From assembly GCA_003427395.1 (NCBI GenBank), contig BFEA01000602.1, forward strand, positions 566,187 to 593,797: a DNA stretch of 27,611 bases, written 5' to 3'. A program made the position numbers and the translations under genes. This document shows positions 10,114 to 19,327 of the stretch, piece after piece; the first letter of the stretch is position 1; each line of letters opens with the position of its first letter. The notes beneath the pieces were generated by a model that worked only from the letters and a program-made list of their open reading frames with translations, was not told the origin of the DNA and searched no databases. Origin of the DNA: Chara braunii. Taxonomy: Eukaryota > Streptophyta > Charophyceae > Charales > Characeae.

Positions 10114-11057
10114 GCTGGGAGGTCCCCTTAAGTTTGGGGAAGCCCAGCGCTTTGTTTATTCTTGGTTTGCATGGAGCCTCAGGCCGCTCTATAAGTTTAG
10201 GTAGCCTGAAGCTCTGGAGGCTGGGATGTCCCCATAAGTTTGGGGGGGGGGGGCTGGTGCTGTGAATTGCATGGAGGGTCAAAACGCTCTATAAGTTTAG
10301 GTGTCCTGGCTGCTCTGACTTGTGGGGGGTTGACTGTGGGTGATTTTCAGGAACCCGAGGCGCTCTATAAGTTTAGGTATCTTGGGTTGCCTCGTTTGGT
10401 TTGGGGTTCTCACAGTTTCTTTGGTTCTGAACAAGGAGGTTTGAACCGCTCTATAAGTTTAGGTGGTTCAACCCTTCTCCTGTTTTGTTTTGAGGGAATA
10501 ACCTTGGCAAGGGACGGGCTGCTCTATAAGTTTAGGTAGCCTGTCCCACTGCCTAGCACAGATTGGACCAGAGAGAAACGAACCTAGCTGAGGATCACAC
10601 CACTCTATAAGTTTAGGTGGTATGACCCAATGCCTCGCACATGTTGGAACCCAATGGATATAACTTGGCTATATTGTACTACTATGCTATTAAGAACAGG
10701 CTAGTCAGACCGCTCTATAAGTTTAGGTAGCCTGACTATAGCTTATCACAACTGAAGAGAGTATAATTAAGAGATATAATTGAAGGTAAGTGTGGACAGG
10801 CTGAGCAATGTTCTAAGTTGAGCGGCTCAGCCTTATGTCCCTTTGAAGACTAAGTTCAGAGAGGTATATACAATTTGGCTATTTAAACAGTTCAGGGCGA
10901 CTAGAGTGGTCTAGTCACACGCCAAAAGACGAAGAGAAGTAGTTGTGCCCTCTGTTTGTGTATACTTGGCCAAGTCAGAACGCTCTATAAGTTTAGGTAT
11001 TCTGACTTTGGGCCTGGCTAAGTTGGGCGCGCTCTGTAAGTTCAGGTGCCCTGACTT
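10114..11057. repeat. Right-arm array of hairpins with a shared loop
   Basis: Eight exact copies of CTCTATAAGTTTAGGT plus variants form the loops of hairpins with different stems. Seen: 10114-10148 (GCTGGG/CCCAGC); 10176-10212 (GCCTCAGGC/GCCTGAAGC, 8 of 9 pairs); 10352-10388 (AACCCGAG/CTTGGGTT, one G-T); 10438-10474 (GGTTTGAACC/GGTTCAACCC, 9 of 10); 10511-10547 (GGGACGGGC/GCCTGTCCC, one G-T); 10592-10628 (GGATCACACCAC/GTGGTATGACCC, 10 of 12); 10702-10738 (TAGTCAGAC/GCCTGACTA, 8 of 9); 10794-10840 (13 pairs with a 3-base bulge, variant loop); 10896-10923 (GACTAGA/TCTAGTC, unrelated short loop); 10968-11014 (13 pairs with a 2-base bulge); 11020-11057 (GGGC/GCCC plus AAGT/ACTT). The copy near 10291 has a broken stem. 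Confidence 0.9.
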
Positions 11058-11337
11058 ATGCCTTATGTAAGTTGGGTATAAAGGGGTAACTCACTGAGAA
11101 AGCATGAACTATTGGTTGCTGAAAGAACTTGGGAATGGCGAGAGTACGTACCTTTGTGGTTTGGCCTGCATGCGGCTGGGTGAGATTACTACTTGGTCGT
11201 GGTTTCAGGTTGATAGGTAGTTGCTTTACAGGCTCGCCACGTGCTAGAGCGATAGGAGTTAGGTCAATTTCTGCATTTTCTGAGCTGACTTTTTTTACTT
11301 AGATCAATTCTCGCATTTTTTGGGATCTTTTGTTATA

Positions 11338-11950
11338 CCTAGCTTTGTATAAATCTTGGCAAGCCACTTTTTCTATGGGAAGCGCTGCCAAAATTTCTAC
11401 AAATCCAAGGAGTTAGTCAACTTTTGACTTGTCAGAATTCAACTTGTCTATTCTTTATATCTGACTTAGTAAAAACTTGGAAAGTCTCCCTTTCTAAAGG
11501 GAGCGCTGCCCAAGTTTTTGCTAATTCAGGGAGTAAGATAAAACTGGACTTTGAAAAGTCAAAGGTATTCCCAGATTCTGAACTTAGCCTTGTAAAAATT
11601 TGGGAATAGCACTTTTCTAAAAGAAGTGCTGTCAAAGTTTCTGCAAAACTAAGGGGTTAGCTAAATCTTGTCTAAGTAGAACTCAAGTTGTCTTTCGAGT
11701 TCACATCTGACTTAGTATAAATCTGGGAAGTCTCCCTTTCTAAAGGGAGTGCTGCCCAACTTTCTGCTAATTCAGGAAGTTAGGCAAAATTGGACTTTGG
11801 ACAGCCTAAGGCTATTTCTGTTTTCCATATCTGAGCTGATATGAACTTTGGAAAAACACTTTTCCTACGGGAAGCGCTGCCGAAATTTTCTTGAATTAGA
11901 GGAGTTAGATTATATTTTGACAGATGGCGATTTTGGCAATCCACCCTGAA
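11338..11950 (+). repeat. Right-arm ~120-bp satellite with internal hairpins, five units
   Basis: Units start near 11338, 11461, 11578, 11707 and 11831. Units 2 and 4 contain the perfect palindrome CTCCCTTTCTAAAGGGAG (11486-11503, 11732-11749). Units 1, 3 and 5 carry a different core. Unit 1 folds TTGGCA/TGCCAA (11356-11391) and unit 3 folds AGCACTT/AGTGCT (11608-11630). All share GCGCTGCC or a close variant after the core. This is an alternating dimer, mirrored by the left array at 1417-1990. Confidence 0.8.
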
Positions 11951-12380
11951 TAGGGGAGATTATGTCGGGGTCCACCTTTGCTTTGGGCGCAGCTTATAGC
12001 TAGATTCAGACTCAGTTAATTAAGGCGATTTGAGTGGGATCATGATATGGGGATTATTCTCCATGGACTTATAGGGTCAGCCTGGGGATTGACCTGTCTT
12101 GTGTTACAGGCTCCCTTGATCGATTTGATTCAGGATCTGGACTGGTTCCGGCTTGATCCTACGAGGATCGTCTTCTGTTATCACTGATAACAGGTCAGTT
12201 GCCGATTCGTCGGTCTTCGACTCAATTCCAGCTCACCCTCCATACTCAACCTAAAAGGCTTTAGCCCTGGTGGTTTTACTGTTTGTTAAGGGTTTCACCC
12301 GGACTTTTATTGAACGGCCATTTGACAAAGGTACTGAGTATTTAATTGAGGTTGGTTGGAAAAGGGGCTGAAGAGGCAAA

Positions 12381-12499
12381 GCTAGCTGAGGAGTGGTATC
12401 ACGAGTGAAGAGAGATAGCAGTAAGAGGACTAAGGTTGCAGAGCTAGCGGAGGAGTGGTATCATGAGTGAAGAGAGATAGCAGTAAGAGGACTAAGGTT
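12381..12499. repeat. 62-bp tandem duplication
   Basis: Unit 12381-12442 is repeated at 12443-12499 with a few differences (GCTAGC, then GGAGTGGTATCA). It lies at the outer end of the right arm. Confidence 0.9.
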
Positions 12500-12661
12500 A
12501 TCACCAATGATGTCTGAACAAATCCAATAGATACGATGTTCAGGGACGCTGGGCCCGGTTTCCAGCAGGTGCCGCTCCCCACCAATAGATGGAGCCGCCC
12601 TGAGAGTGGTAGTGGTGTCTGCTCTCACCAGCACCATTACCACCACCTCGGGCTGACTGTT

Positions 12662-12803
12662 AAAAAAAAAAAAAAAAAAAAAAAGGGTTTTGGAACTCTA
12701 CAACCCCCTTTTTTTTCCCCAAAGAGCTGATTTTTTGGTATTAAAAAAATAAAAAACGAAACTGTGAAAAAGAAAAAAGGAAAAAAAAGAGTTTTTTTTT
12801 TTG
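12662..12803. repeat. Poly-A and low-complexity tract
   Basis: A 23-base A run (12662-12684) is followed by mixed A-rich and T-rich homopolymers. The preceding 12500-12660 is ordinary sequence ending at the A run, which could be a retroposed 3' end, but no source is recognised. The tract is also the sort of sequence that assembles poorly. Confidence 0.8.
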
Positions 12804-12818
12804 GGTTGTGTGTGTGTG

Positions 12819-13737
12819 TGTGAGGCCACAACCCGCCTTGAGCATCTTGGGCCTCTCAGCAAGGATGGCCGCGCTAAGTAAAGGCGGCCCTGTAAAATCA
12901 CATGAGCCCTATTTTGTCCTTTTTCGCAAAGTGAGGCTCAGACAGTTATGCTGCGTCAGTTGGTTGAATGGACCCAGGCCGTGGGCAACAATATCCGGTC
13001 AAGGGCTTCTAGGCCCTTCCTATGTTTCTGGGCACAGGCCCTGGGACAGACACGAGGCACAAACTGCATGCAGCACGCATGGCAGTTGGACATGCGTAAC
13101 CATCCATGGCCCTGTGGAATACGCCTACCGGAAGCTTCTGGGCAGGGGCCCAACGCAGCCAGGTAGCACGCAACAGGCATGCCACTTCCATAAAGGAAAG
13201 TGCCTGCCTCCACATTTGGGATTCGGGCACTCACTGCTTATGCCCACGCGCTGCTGCGCCAGCTGCTAGAGCGAGTGCCTACACGCTCAAGGGCGAGCAG
13301 GGAAGAAGCAAGCAGCCATAGCCAAGCTGGCCTGCACGTTGCTGGATGGGGTGCATGGTGGTCCTTGGGTGTGCGTGGCATCGCAGTTGTGAGTGAAGCG
13401 TGAGACATACCTGGTGCTTGAGGCGAATGACATTGGCCGAGATCTGCTCATACTTCGGGAAGCTGTTGACGTCACCAGCGACATTCAATTTGTAGATAGG
13501 CTAGATAGGATCTGTCATTCGTAGTCTGGGCGCTGAGTGCAAGATAGGGATTCGACATGGTTCATTGTTGATGATGATGAGACTATTCCAACATTGTCAC
13601 TTGTGAGCTTTTGTTGTGCTCTTATTTGGTGGAACTCAAGTTGCAATTATGCTTTTGGTTCGAGGTCAAGACTATCTGGTTTCATGTGTATGATGCTGCC
13701 TGGTTTCTGGAATTCGTTATCGCTCATTTTCCTTGCA
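12819..13737 (+). repeat. 5' LTR (about 919 bp)
   Basis: Starts TGTGAGGCCACA and ends CCTTGCA just before the primer-binding site. It is closely similar along its length to 20682-21628. The start was set where both copies have TG directly before the shared YGAGGCCACA. Relative to the 3' copy it lacks a 20-bp segment (20986-21005) and differs near the 3' third, so the two LTRs have diverged since insertion. Confidence 0.92.
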
Positions 13738-13740
13738 TTC

Positions 13741-13752
13741 TGGTATCAGAGC
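13741..13752 (+). other. Primer-binding site, initiator tRNA-Met type
   Basis: TGGTATCAGAGC lies three bases after the LTR end. It is the usual plant retrotransposon PBS, complementary to the 3' end of initiator tRNA-Met. It fixes the LTR boundary and the element's orientation. Confidence 0.93.
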
Positions 13753-15020
13753 TGTGGTACGTTGCGCTAATCTGGCGCTTGTCTTCTGCTTATGCGGTGC
13801 ATGCACACGGTTAGCTTGGTGAGCGACCATAGGTAGTGTGCAGTGAGGAGGGCGAAGGCAAGCACGCGCCCCTGATGGAGAGGGGTATCGCCAAGAAGGT
13901 TGGGTGGTGATATTGGGTGTTTCGCAGTGTGATGAGAACTATCTGATGTGCGATTGATGCTGAGGTGGAACGACGGTATAATGCTGGTTGTGCCAAGGCA
14001 ATGAGTGGTCATCACAATCGATGCCAGGTCATCTGGTGAGAATATTTGTGGTTGGGGGCAGCTATTTTGAGGTACGTTGCTCTTAACCTTATCTACCCTC
14101 TTCGACACTTCTTAACGTGAGAATGTGTGTTCTGTCTTGAGAGTCCTCTCATGTGAGGAGTCGAGTGCGCTCAACCTTGAGAGTCGGCATTGTTCACTTG
14201 GAGTATCTGGAAGGAGAGGGCGTTGCCATCTGAAGGGCCCTGGACGAAGCACTGGGTCACGGTCACATGCCAACCCACCGAGAGTAGAGCACGCATGCTT
14301 TGCTGCTTTGTCCTTTGTCTGCCAGCTTCGCTATAGATAGATCATGAGGGGCAGGCCAGCCCTACATGGGAGATGAGAACCGGATGTCTATAAATAAATA
14401 CCGATGGGTTACCTTCCACTGGATGTGATCGTCGTCCTGTTTGCGACGTTAAATAATTCCTGAGGATCTCGGGGGCCATCCTTAAACTGCCTCTTGATTA
14501 GCCAATCGACCGATGTAAGGCTCACTGCATTGGAGGGTACACATGGTGCAGGGCTGGCCAGCTCAGCATTGACTTGGGGGATAGGGGTGGGCTGTGTGGA
14601 CACCTTTAGACACGCACGTTGTCTGGATTGCTCAGGAACGCTGACGTCAAGAGACATCAAGAAGAATTGAGGGAGGGGTAGATTCCAGGTGATAAGTTCG
14701 TGTACAATTCCATTATGCAAACAACCGTACAAATGATTCTATTTTTATTTTGATTACTTAGATGTTATAGCCATTAACACATTTGACAGACAACATAGGT
14801 AGAACTTTCTGTTTCTCCTTATCTGCTTTTTGTTTGCGAACTAGTCAAATAAAATAGTTTCGTTTGTAGGAATCTGAACTTACCTGTTGGACCCAAATGT
14901 GTATCGTCTAATAATGTGACCGATTACTTGTTTTTTTCTTTTTTAAAATCGGCCTGAGCACTATGCTGTGGTAGGCAACAGAGTGTACCCTAGTGCAGAG
15001 AGTGCACAATGTTGTAGCAT
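13753..15020 (+). other. Untranslated leader of the gypsy element
   Basis: About 1.27 kb between the PBS and the first gag-like codons. No domain is seen in any frame. It probably holds the packaging and translation leader, but nothing specific is visible. Confidence 0.6.
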
Positions 15021-16827
15021 ATGAGCGAAAGGGAGGACCTTGAGCCGGGCGATCGGATCCTGTGTTCGTCAAGCCGTAGACACCCGTTGGTCCACATAGC
15101 TTTAGGACCCCACGGTGACAGCCTTCTGTTCCGCCAGGCTGGGGAGAGGCAGCAGCAGCANAGGAGGGCGAGGGATGCAGAGGCAAGCAGAGCTTTCAGA
15201 AGCAAAGCAGCTACCTCATTAGCCAACATGGCCACCTCTGCGCAGTAGAGTTCCCAGTCTAGTAGTTTAGGGACTGTCGGGGCGATGGTCACACAAACCC
15301 AGAGTCAGTCCGCTGGTGTTATGGCAAGCCAACAAATAGTGTTAACTTCCGAGGAGGTCGCCATCCAGCGAGCAAGCGCTTGCGAGGCACAACTACAGTA
15401 GGCATTAGATGAGATACAGACAGAGAAAGAGAGAATGATCAGACGTAGGTCTAAGATGCAGCAAAGGCAAGCGAACATCAGGGAGTTAGAGGAGATTGAC
15501 TTTACGAACATGGATGACGATGTAAGGACCGTTAGGACAATCCTGCTAGATGTAGAGGAAATGCAGGACTTCCATACGTCCCTCTTGCAAGACATTCAAA
15601 GGAGCCTGGCCGTGTTGGTCGGGCGAGTTCAGGTCACAACATCACCATCTGGGCCAGATGTCTGACTCGTGGTACAACCTCCTCCTTTTGTCCCATTGGT
15701 AACTGGAGTAGCCCCATTTACAGTTTCTCCAGCTTCGGTACAGGCCGCTTCCCACCTGGTTATGGCTTTGACAGGCGGGTTCTCAACAGGTCCTAGTGTA
15801 CAGACTCCTCTTCAGACAGTGGTTTCCCAGCCTCCGTTGCAGACTGCCGTAATAGGGCAGCCTGCCGTCTCGCAGCCAGCACAGCCGCAGGGCACACAAC
15901 CTCAACAACTAGTGCCGCAGCCTGCAACCCTAGCCCCACAGCCTGGAGTAGTGCAGGTACCGGGACAAGGACAGTGGGTTCTGAAGACTGCCATCGCATC
16001 ACCCAAACCCTTCTCAGGTGATAAGAAGGGCGAGGACCTCGACACATGGTTGAGGACGGTGCCAGTCTACGTGAAGTGCAAGTTAACCTTGCCACACGAG
16101 GAAGTGTTTGTGGATGCCTCCTATCTTAAGGGGACTCAGGGGAGTGCAGCAAAGTGGTTAAGCAGGTATGTGCAATTACAGGGGTACGGTCATGACTTCT
16201 TCGCTTCGACAGTCACCCAGAAACTGGATGATTTCATCAAGCCGGTGGAGGACAGGTGGCATGACCCGCAAAAGGCTCAAAAGGCCACCAATGGGATATT
16301 GACCCTAAGCTCAAGGAAGTTCAAATCAGTAAGAGATGCCACAGACGTCGTAGAGCGTCTGATCTGTGTTTCTGGAGTGCGCTACGACCCCCCGGTCTTA
16401 CTTACCACTTACCTGAGGCGTCTCCCTATAGAGCTCAAAAATCAGTTGACAAGTAAGGCCATGATCACAGTACACAACTTTCCCTTGTTCAGCAAGAAAG
16501 CCCTTGATCTAGAAGCAAAGATTGAACATTGACACCAACCCACAACAGATGGTAGGAAAAAAACACTGCCTCCTAACTGGAAGGCTAAGGGGCACATTAT
16601 GTTCGTCACTAACGAAGGTAATACCATTGAATTAGACGACGACTTCCACGTGGGAGTAGGGTCAGAGGCGGGTAGCGCAGAAGCTTCAGGGGGTGTAGCA
16701 GTCGCTACCTCGGTACAAAAAGGTAAGGCGACCGGTAAACACCATGGAGGTTCCAAGTCAAGGAGTCAAGTAGACCCCAATGCTCCTCCATGGGAGAAAG
16801 CGGGGCTTACGGAGGACGTGTGCAACT
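15021..16827 (+). pseudogene. gag (degenerate)
   Basis: A single reading frame can be followed from an ATG at 15021 to about 16827, broken by stops at 15246 (TAG), 15399 (TAG), 15663 (TGA) and 16530 (TGA). Order: an acidic, coiled-coil-like N-terminal part (RELEEIDFTNMDDD near 15500), a long proline/glutamine-rich linker (15670-15960), then a capsid-like domain starting KPFSGDKKGEDLDTWL near 16006, which is the usual opening of Ty3-type Gag capsid. An acidic stretch (16600-16700) follows before the nucleocapsid. An N at 15161 falls inside. Gag would form the virus-like particle. The stops make this copy non-functional unless some are assembly errors. Confidence 0.85.
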
Positions 16828-16869
16828 TGTATCCGTTGTGGCCAGTATGGTCATAACTAGTTTAAGTGT
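16828..16869 (+). pseudogene. Nucleocapsid CCHC zinc knuckle, out of frame with gag
   Basis: In a frame shifted from gag, the residues CIRCGQYGHN, a TAG stop (16858-16860), then FKC satisfy C-x2-C-x4-H-x4-C exactly if the stop is counted as one residue. This is the Gag nucleocapsid knuckle that binds the element's RNA. A frameshift just upstream (about 16815-16827) separates it from the capsid frame, where translation would instead end at 16854-16856. Confidence 0.85.
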
Positions 16870-17594
16870 CGGAACCGTAAAGTGACAGAAAAGATCCCGC
16901 CTACGATGGGCAGGCGCCATTCTCCTCCGCTTCTCAGGGTAGCAATGTTGCCAAAAGTTATGGCACTGCTTTAGGAAACGTCGGACGAGTAGGAATTATA
17001 ACTGTTCCTGCTAGGGTCGAGGAGGTGGAAACACCCTCCCCATCTCGAGAGATGGCCCAAGCTATTGACTCTGTTGTCGTCCTGCAAACACATTTGGACC
17101 AATCGATCCTTTGTTCGATGAATATGTTTGAGTCCTTAGAGGAGATAAATGAGGAGTGGTCTACATCAGGCCCACCAGCTTCTTGGACGGTAATGGCTAA
17201 AGCTCCTAAGGGTGACTTGTTTGTCGGCAAAGTATAAAGGCGGCTGTAAGGCTGGGGCCTTTTACGATGCTTGTTCGACGAGGAACTTTATCAGTCGTGC
17301 TTTAGTTGAACGACTGCGTTTACAAGGGCAAGTCCAGCGCCTAAGTCGACCTGTGGAGTCGACCTGTGCCAACAAACAACGCATGGTAGTCAATGACTAC
17401 CTGAAAGACATTGAGTGTCGTTTCCCGTACGCTTGAGGGGAACTGAGGCATAGAGTCTAGTTCCTAGTTAGCGATGATCTCCCTATGGATATCTTGTTGG
17501 GTATGTACTATCTTTCAGTTGCACAACCCCAGTTTGACTGGGACCAAAAAGTGGTCAACACACACTTTGCTCGAAGGGGGGACCGCCAATTTAC
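16870..17594 (+). pseudogene. Retroviral-type aspartic protease (degenerate)
   Basis: A linker in the gag frame (to about 17231) is followed after a frameshift by the protease. FYDACSTRNFISRALVERL (17260-17315) is the active-site region, with the expected D-S/T-G replaced by D-A-C, so the catalytic triplet is lost. Stops at 17434 (TGA) and 17458 (TAG) follow. LPMDILLGMYYL (about 17480-17515) is the conserved C-terminal ILG segment in the same frame. The domain then ends at TAA near 17593-17595 and the frame changes again. In an active element this enzyme would cut the polyprotein. Confidence 0.82.
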
Positions 17595-17595
17595 G

Positions 17596-19327
17596 TAAGT
17601 ATAAAGCTAGTAGTCTGATTGAGTCCTGCAAATGCGTGTGTGCGACCACGTTCTATAATTATTATAAGCAAAATCCGGAGGAGGGTATGTACTTAGTGTA
17701 TGTCTTTGCAGAGGGTGAGCTGGTGAAAATGCCTCCAGAGATAGAGGGATTGGTTGATAAGTACCCTAATCTATTTGAAGAGCCGAAAGGGGTTGTTGAA
17801 AGGGAGGTCGTCCACCCGATAGAGTTTATCCCAGAGTCTAGTATTCCGAAGGGTAGAATGTATCGGATATCTCCAACGGAGTTTGATGAGCTTCGCCGAC
17901 AACTCAAGGATCTCATAAAGAAGGGTTGAATCCGGTCGAGTGTCTCCCCTTATGGGTCTCCTATCCTATTTGCACGAAAGAAGGAGAGAACGTTGAGGAT
18001 ATGCATTGACTATAGGGACCTTAATGCCATCACTGTAAAGAATGCAGAGCCCCTACCGTGCATCGATGACTTGTTGGACCGAATGCAAGGGTGTTGGTAC
18101 TTCAGTAAGATAGATTTGAAGTGCTGGTACCATCAAATTGCAATCCGGTATGAGGATCAACACAAAACTGCTTTTCAGACCAGGTATAGTTTGTACGAGT
18201 TTGTGGTGATGCCTTTTGGCCTTTGCGATGCTCCTGAAACCTTTCACCACGCGATGAACCAGATTTTTCATGACTACTTAGACAAGTTTGTCATCGTGTA
18301 CCTCGACGGCATACTTATTTTCAGTAGGACTGTCGAGGAGCATGTAGCCCATCTAGACAAAGTTCTTAGTCTCCTTCGGAAGCACCAATTTAAGATCAAC
18401 CGGGATAAGTGCGAGTTTGGTCGCACCCGGATCTTGTATCTGGGTCATGAGATTTCCGCGGAGGGACTGAAGCCCGATGACGCGAAGGTGGCCAGCATTC
18501 GTGACTGGCCGCGTCCTCAGTCTGTAACTGAGGTGAGGTCCTTCTTAGGGATGACTGGCTACTACTGCAATTTCGTGAAGAACTATAGCATAGTAACCGC
18601 ACCCTTGTCGGATCTCACATGCCTTGACACCCCTTGGGAGTGGACAAACAGGTGTGAGGCTGCTTTTAGACATCTGAAGCATTCTCTGACACACCATGAG
18701 GTCTTGAAACTTCCTGATTCTGACGAACCTTTCGTAGTGACCATGGATGCCAACCAATATGGCATTGGCGCCGTGCTTAAGCAGCAAAAGGGGAAAAAGT
18801 TGAGGCCCGTAGAGTACATGTCCAAAAAGATGCCCTCTCAGAAGTTGGCTAAGTCCACCTATGAGAAGGAACTCTATACGATCTATAAAGCGCTGACCCA
18901 TTGGAGACACTATTTCCTTGGGAGATTCTTCTACGTCAGGACTGATCATGAGAACTTGAGGTGGATGAGGACAAAGGCTGTACTCTCCGATGTTTTGAAA
19001 TGCTGGATTGAAGTCATAGAACAGTATGACTTCGAACCTCAGTACATCAAAGGGGAGTACAACAAGGTTGCTGGTGCGTTGTCACATAGACCAGACTTCC
19101 TTAGTGCGCTGATCACTGAGTTTGGGCTTGCGGACATTGTGACTCACTCCTTGGTGAAAGCCTATCGCGAGGATCCGTTCATGACAGAGATCATACGCAG
19201 GCTCGAGGTGAAGGACAAGGTGACTTCTGACGAGTTTGTGTTGGTCAATAGCCTGAAGTTCCTCGAGAAGGCCGGGAATGAACGTTTGCGTGTGCCGAGC
19301 CGGGAGTCTTTGCGTAGTTTTTTTTAG
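17596..19327 (+). pseudogene. Reverse transcriptase-RNase H (degenerate)
   Basis: One frame runs from about 17596 to TAG at 19325. It is interrupted only by TGA at 17927, where family members have Trp before IRxSVSPYGSP. RT motifs in order: LRICIDYRDLN (about 17993), FSKIDLK (18103), VVMPFGLCDAPETF (18206), and the catalytic box at 18299-18313, which reads YLDGIL instead of YxDD. The second catalytic Asp is therefore Gly (codon 18308-18310). RNase H follows: VTMDANQYGIGAVL (18739), YEKEL (18859), RTDHENL (18940), and VAGALS (19067-19084), where VADALS is usual, so the last acidic residue is also Gly (19073-19075). Both activities are expected to be lost. The frame ends in a T8 run. Confidence 0.93.

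Larger units (their letters stand above)
8830..12430 (-). repeat. Right arm of the giant inverted repeat
   Basis: The reverse complement of this stretch aligns with about 860-4620 (see that entry for the shared blocks). The outer ~2.6 kb (about 9600-12350) is the best conserved part. Base composition grades from GC-rich inside to AT-rich outside, mirroring the left arm. It holds a hairpin array (10114-11057) and a five-unit satellite (11338-11950). The sum of matching coordinates moves from about 13040 inside to about 13200-13250 outside, so the right arm has gained some 200 bp within its hairpin array. No gene is recognised. Confidence 0.8.

Noticed and set aside
10114-11057. CRISPR-like array (short repeat with variable intervals)
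   Set aside because: The repeat is the loop of a hairpin, spacing is irregular, intervals are self-complementary rather than unique spacers, and the setting is eukaryotic with no cas genes.
10114-11057. Integron attC-like folded recombination sites
   Set aside because: attC sites conserve their outer core sites and structure, while here the loop is conserved and stems are free. No integrase and no gene cassettes are present.
12500-12684. Retroposed transcript or SINE ending in poly-A
   Set aside because: No source gene, A/B box or target duplication could be identified, and the adjoining homopolymers make an assembly artefact equally likely.
12808-13403. Open frames within the 5' LTR (and their twins at 20638-21380)
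   Set aside because: Both copies lie in the LTRs, have no retroviral domain and differ between copies by indels, so they are not independent genes.
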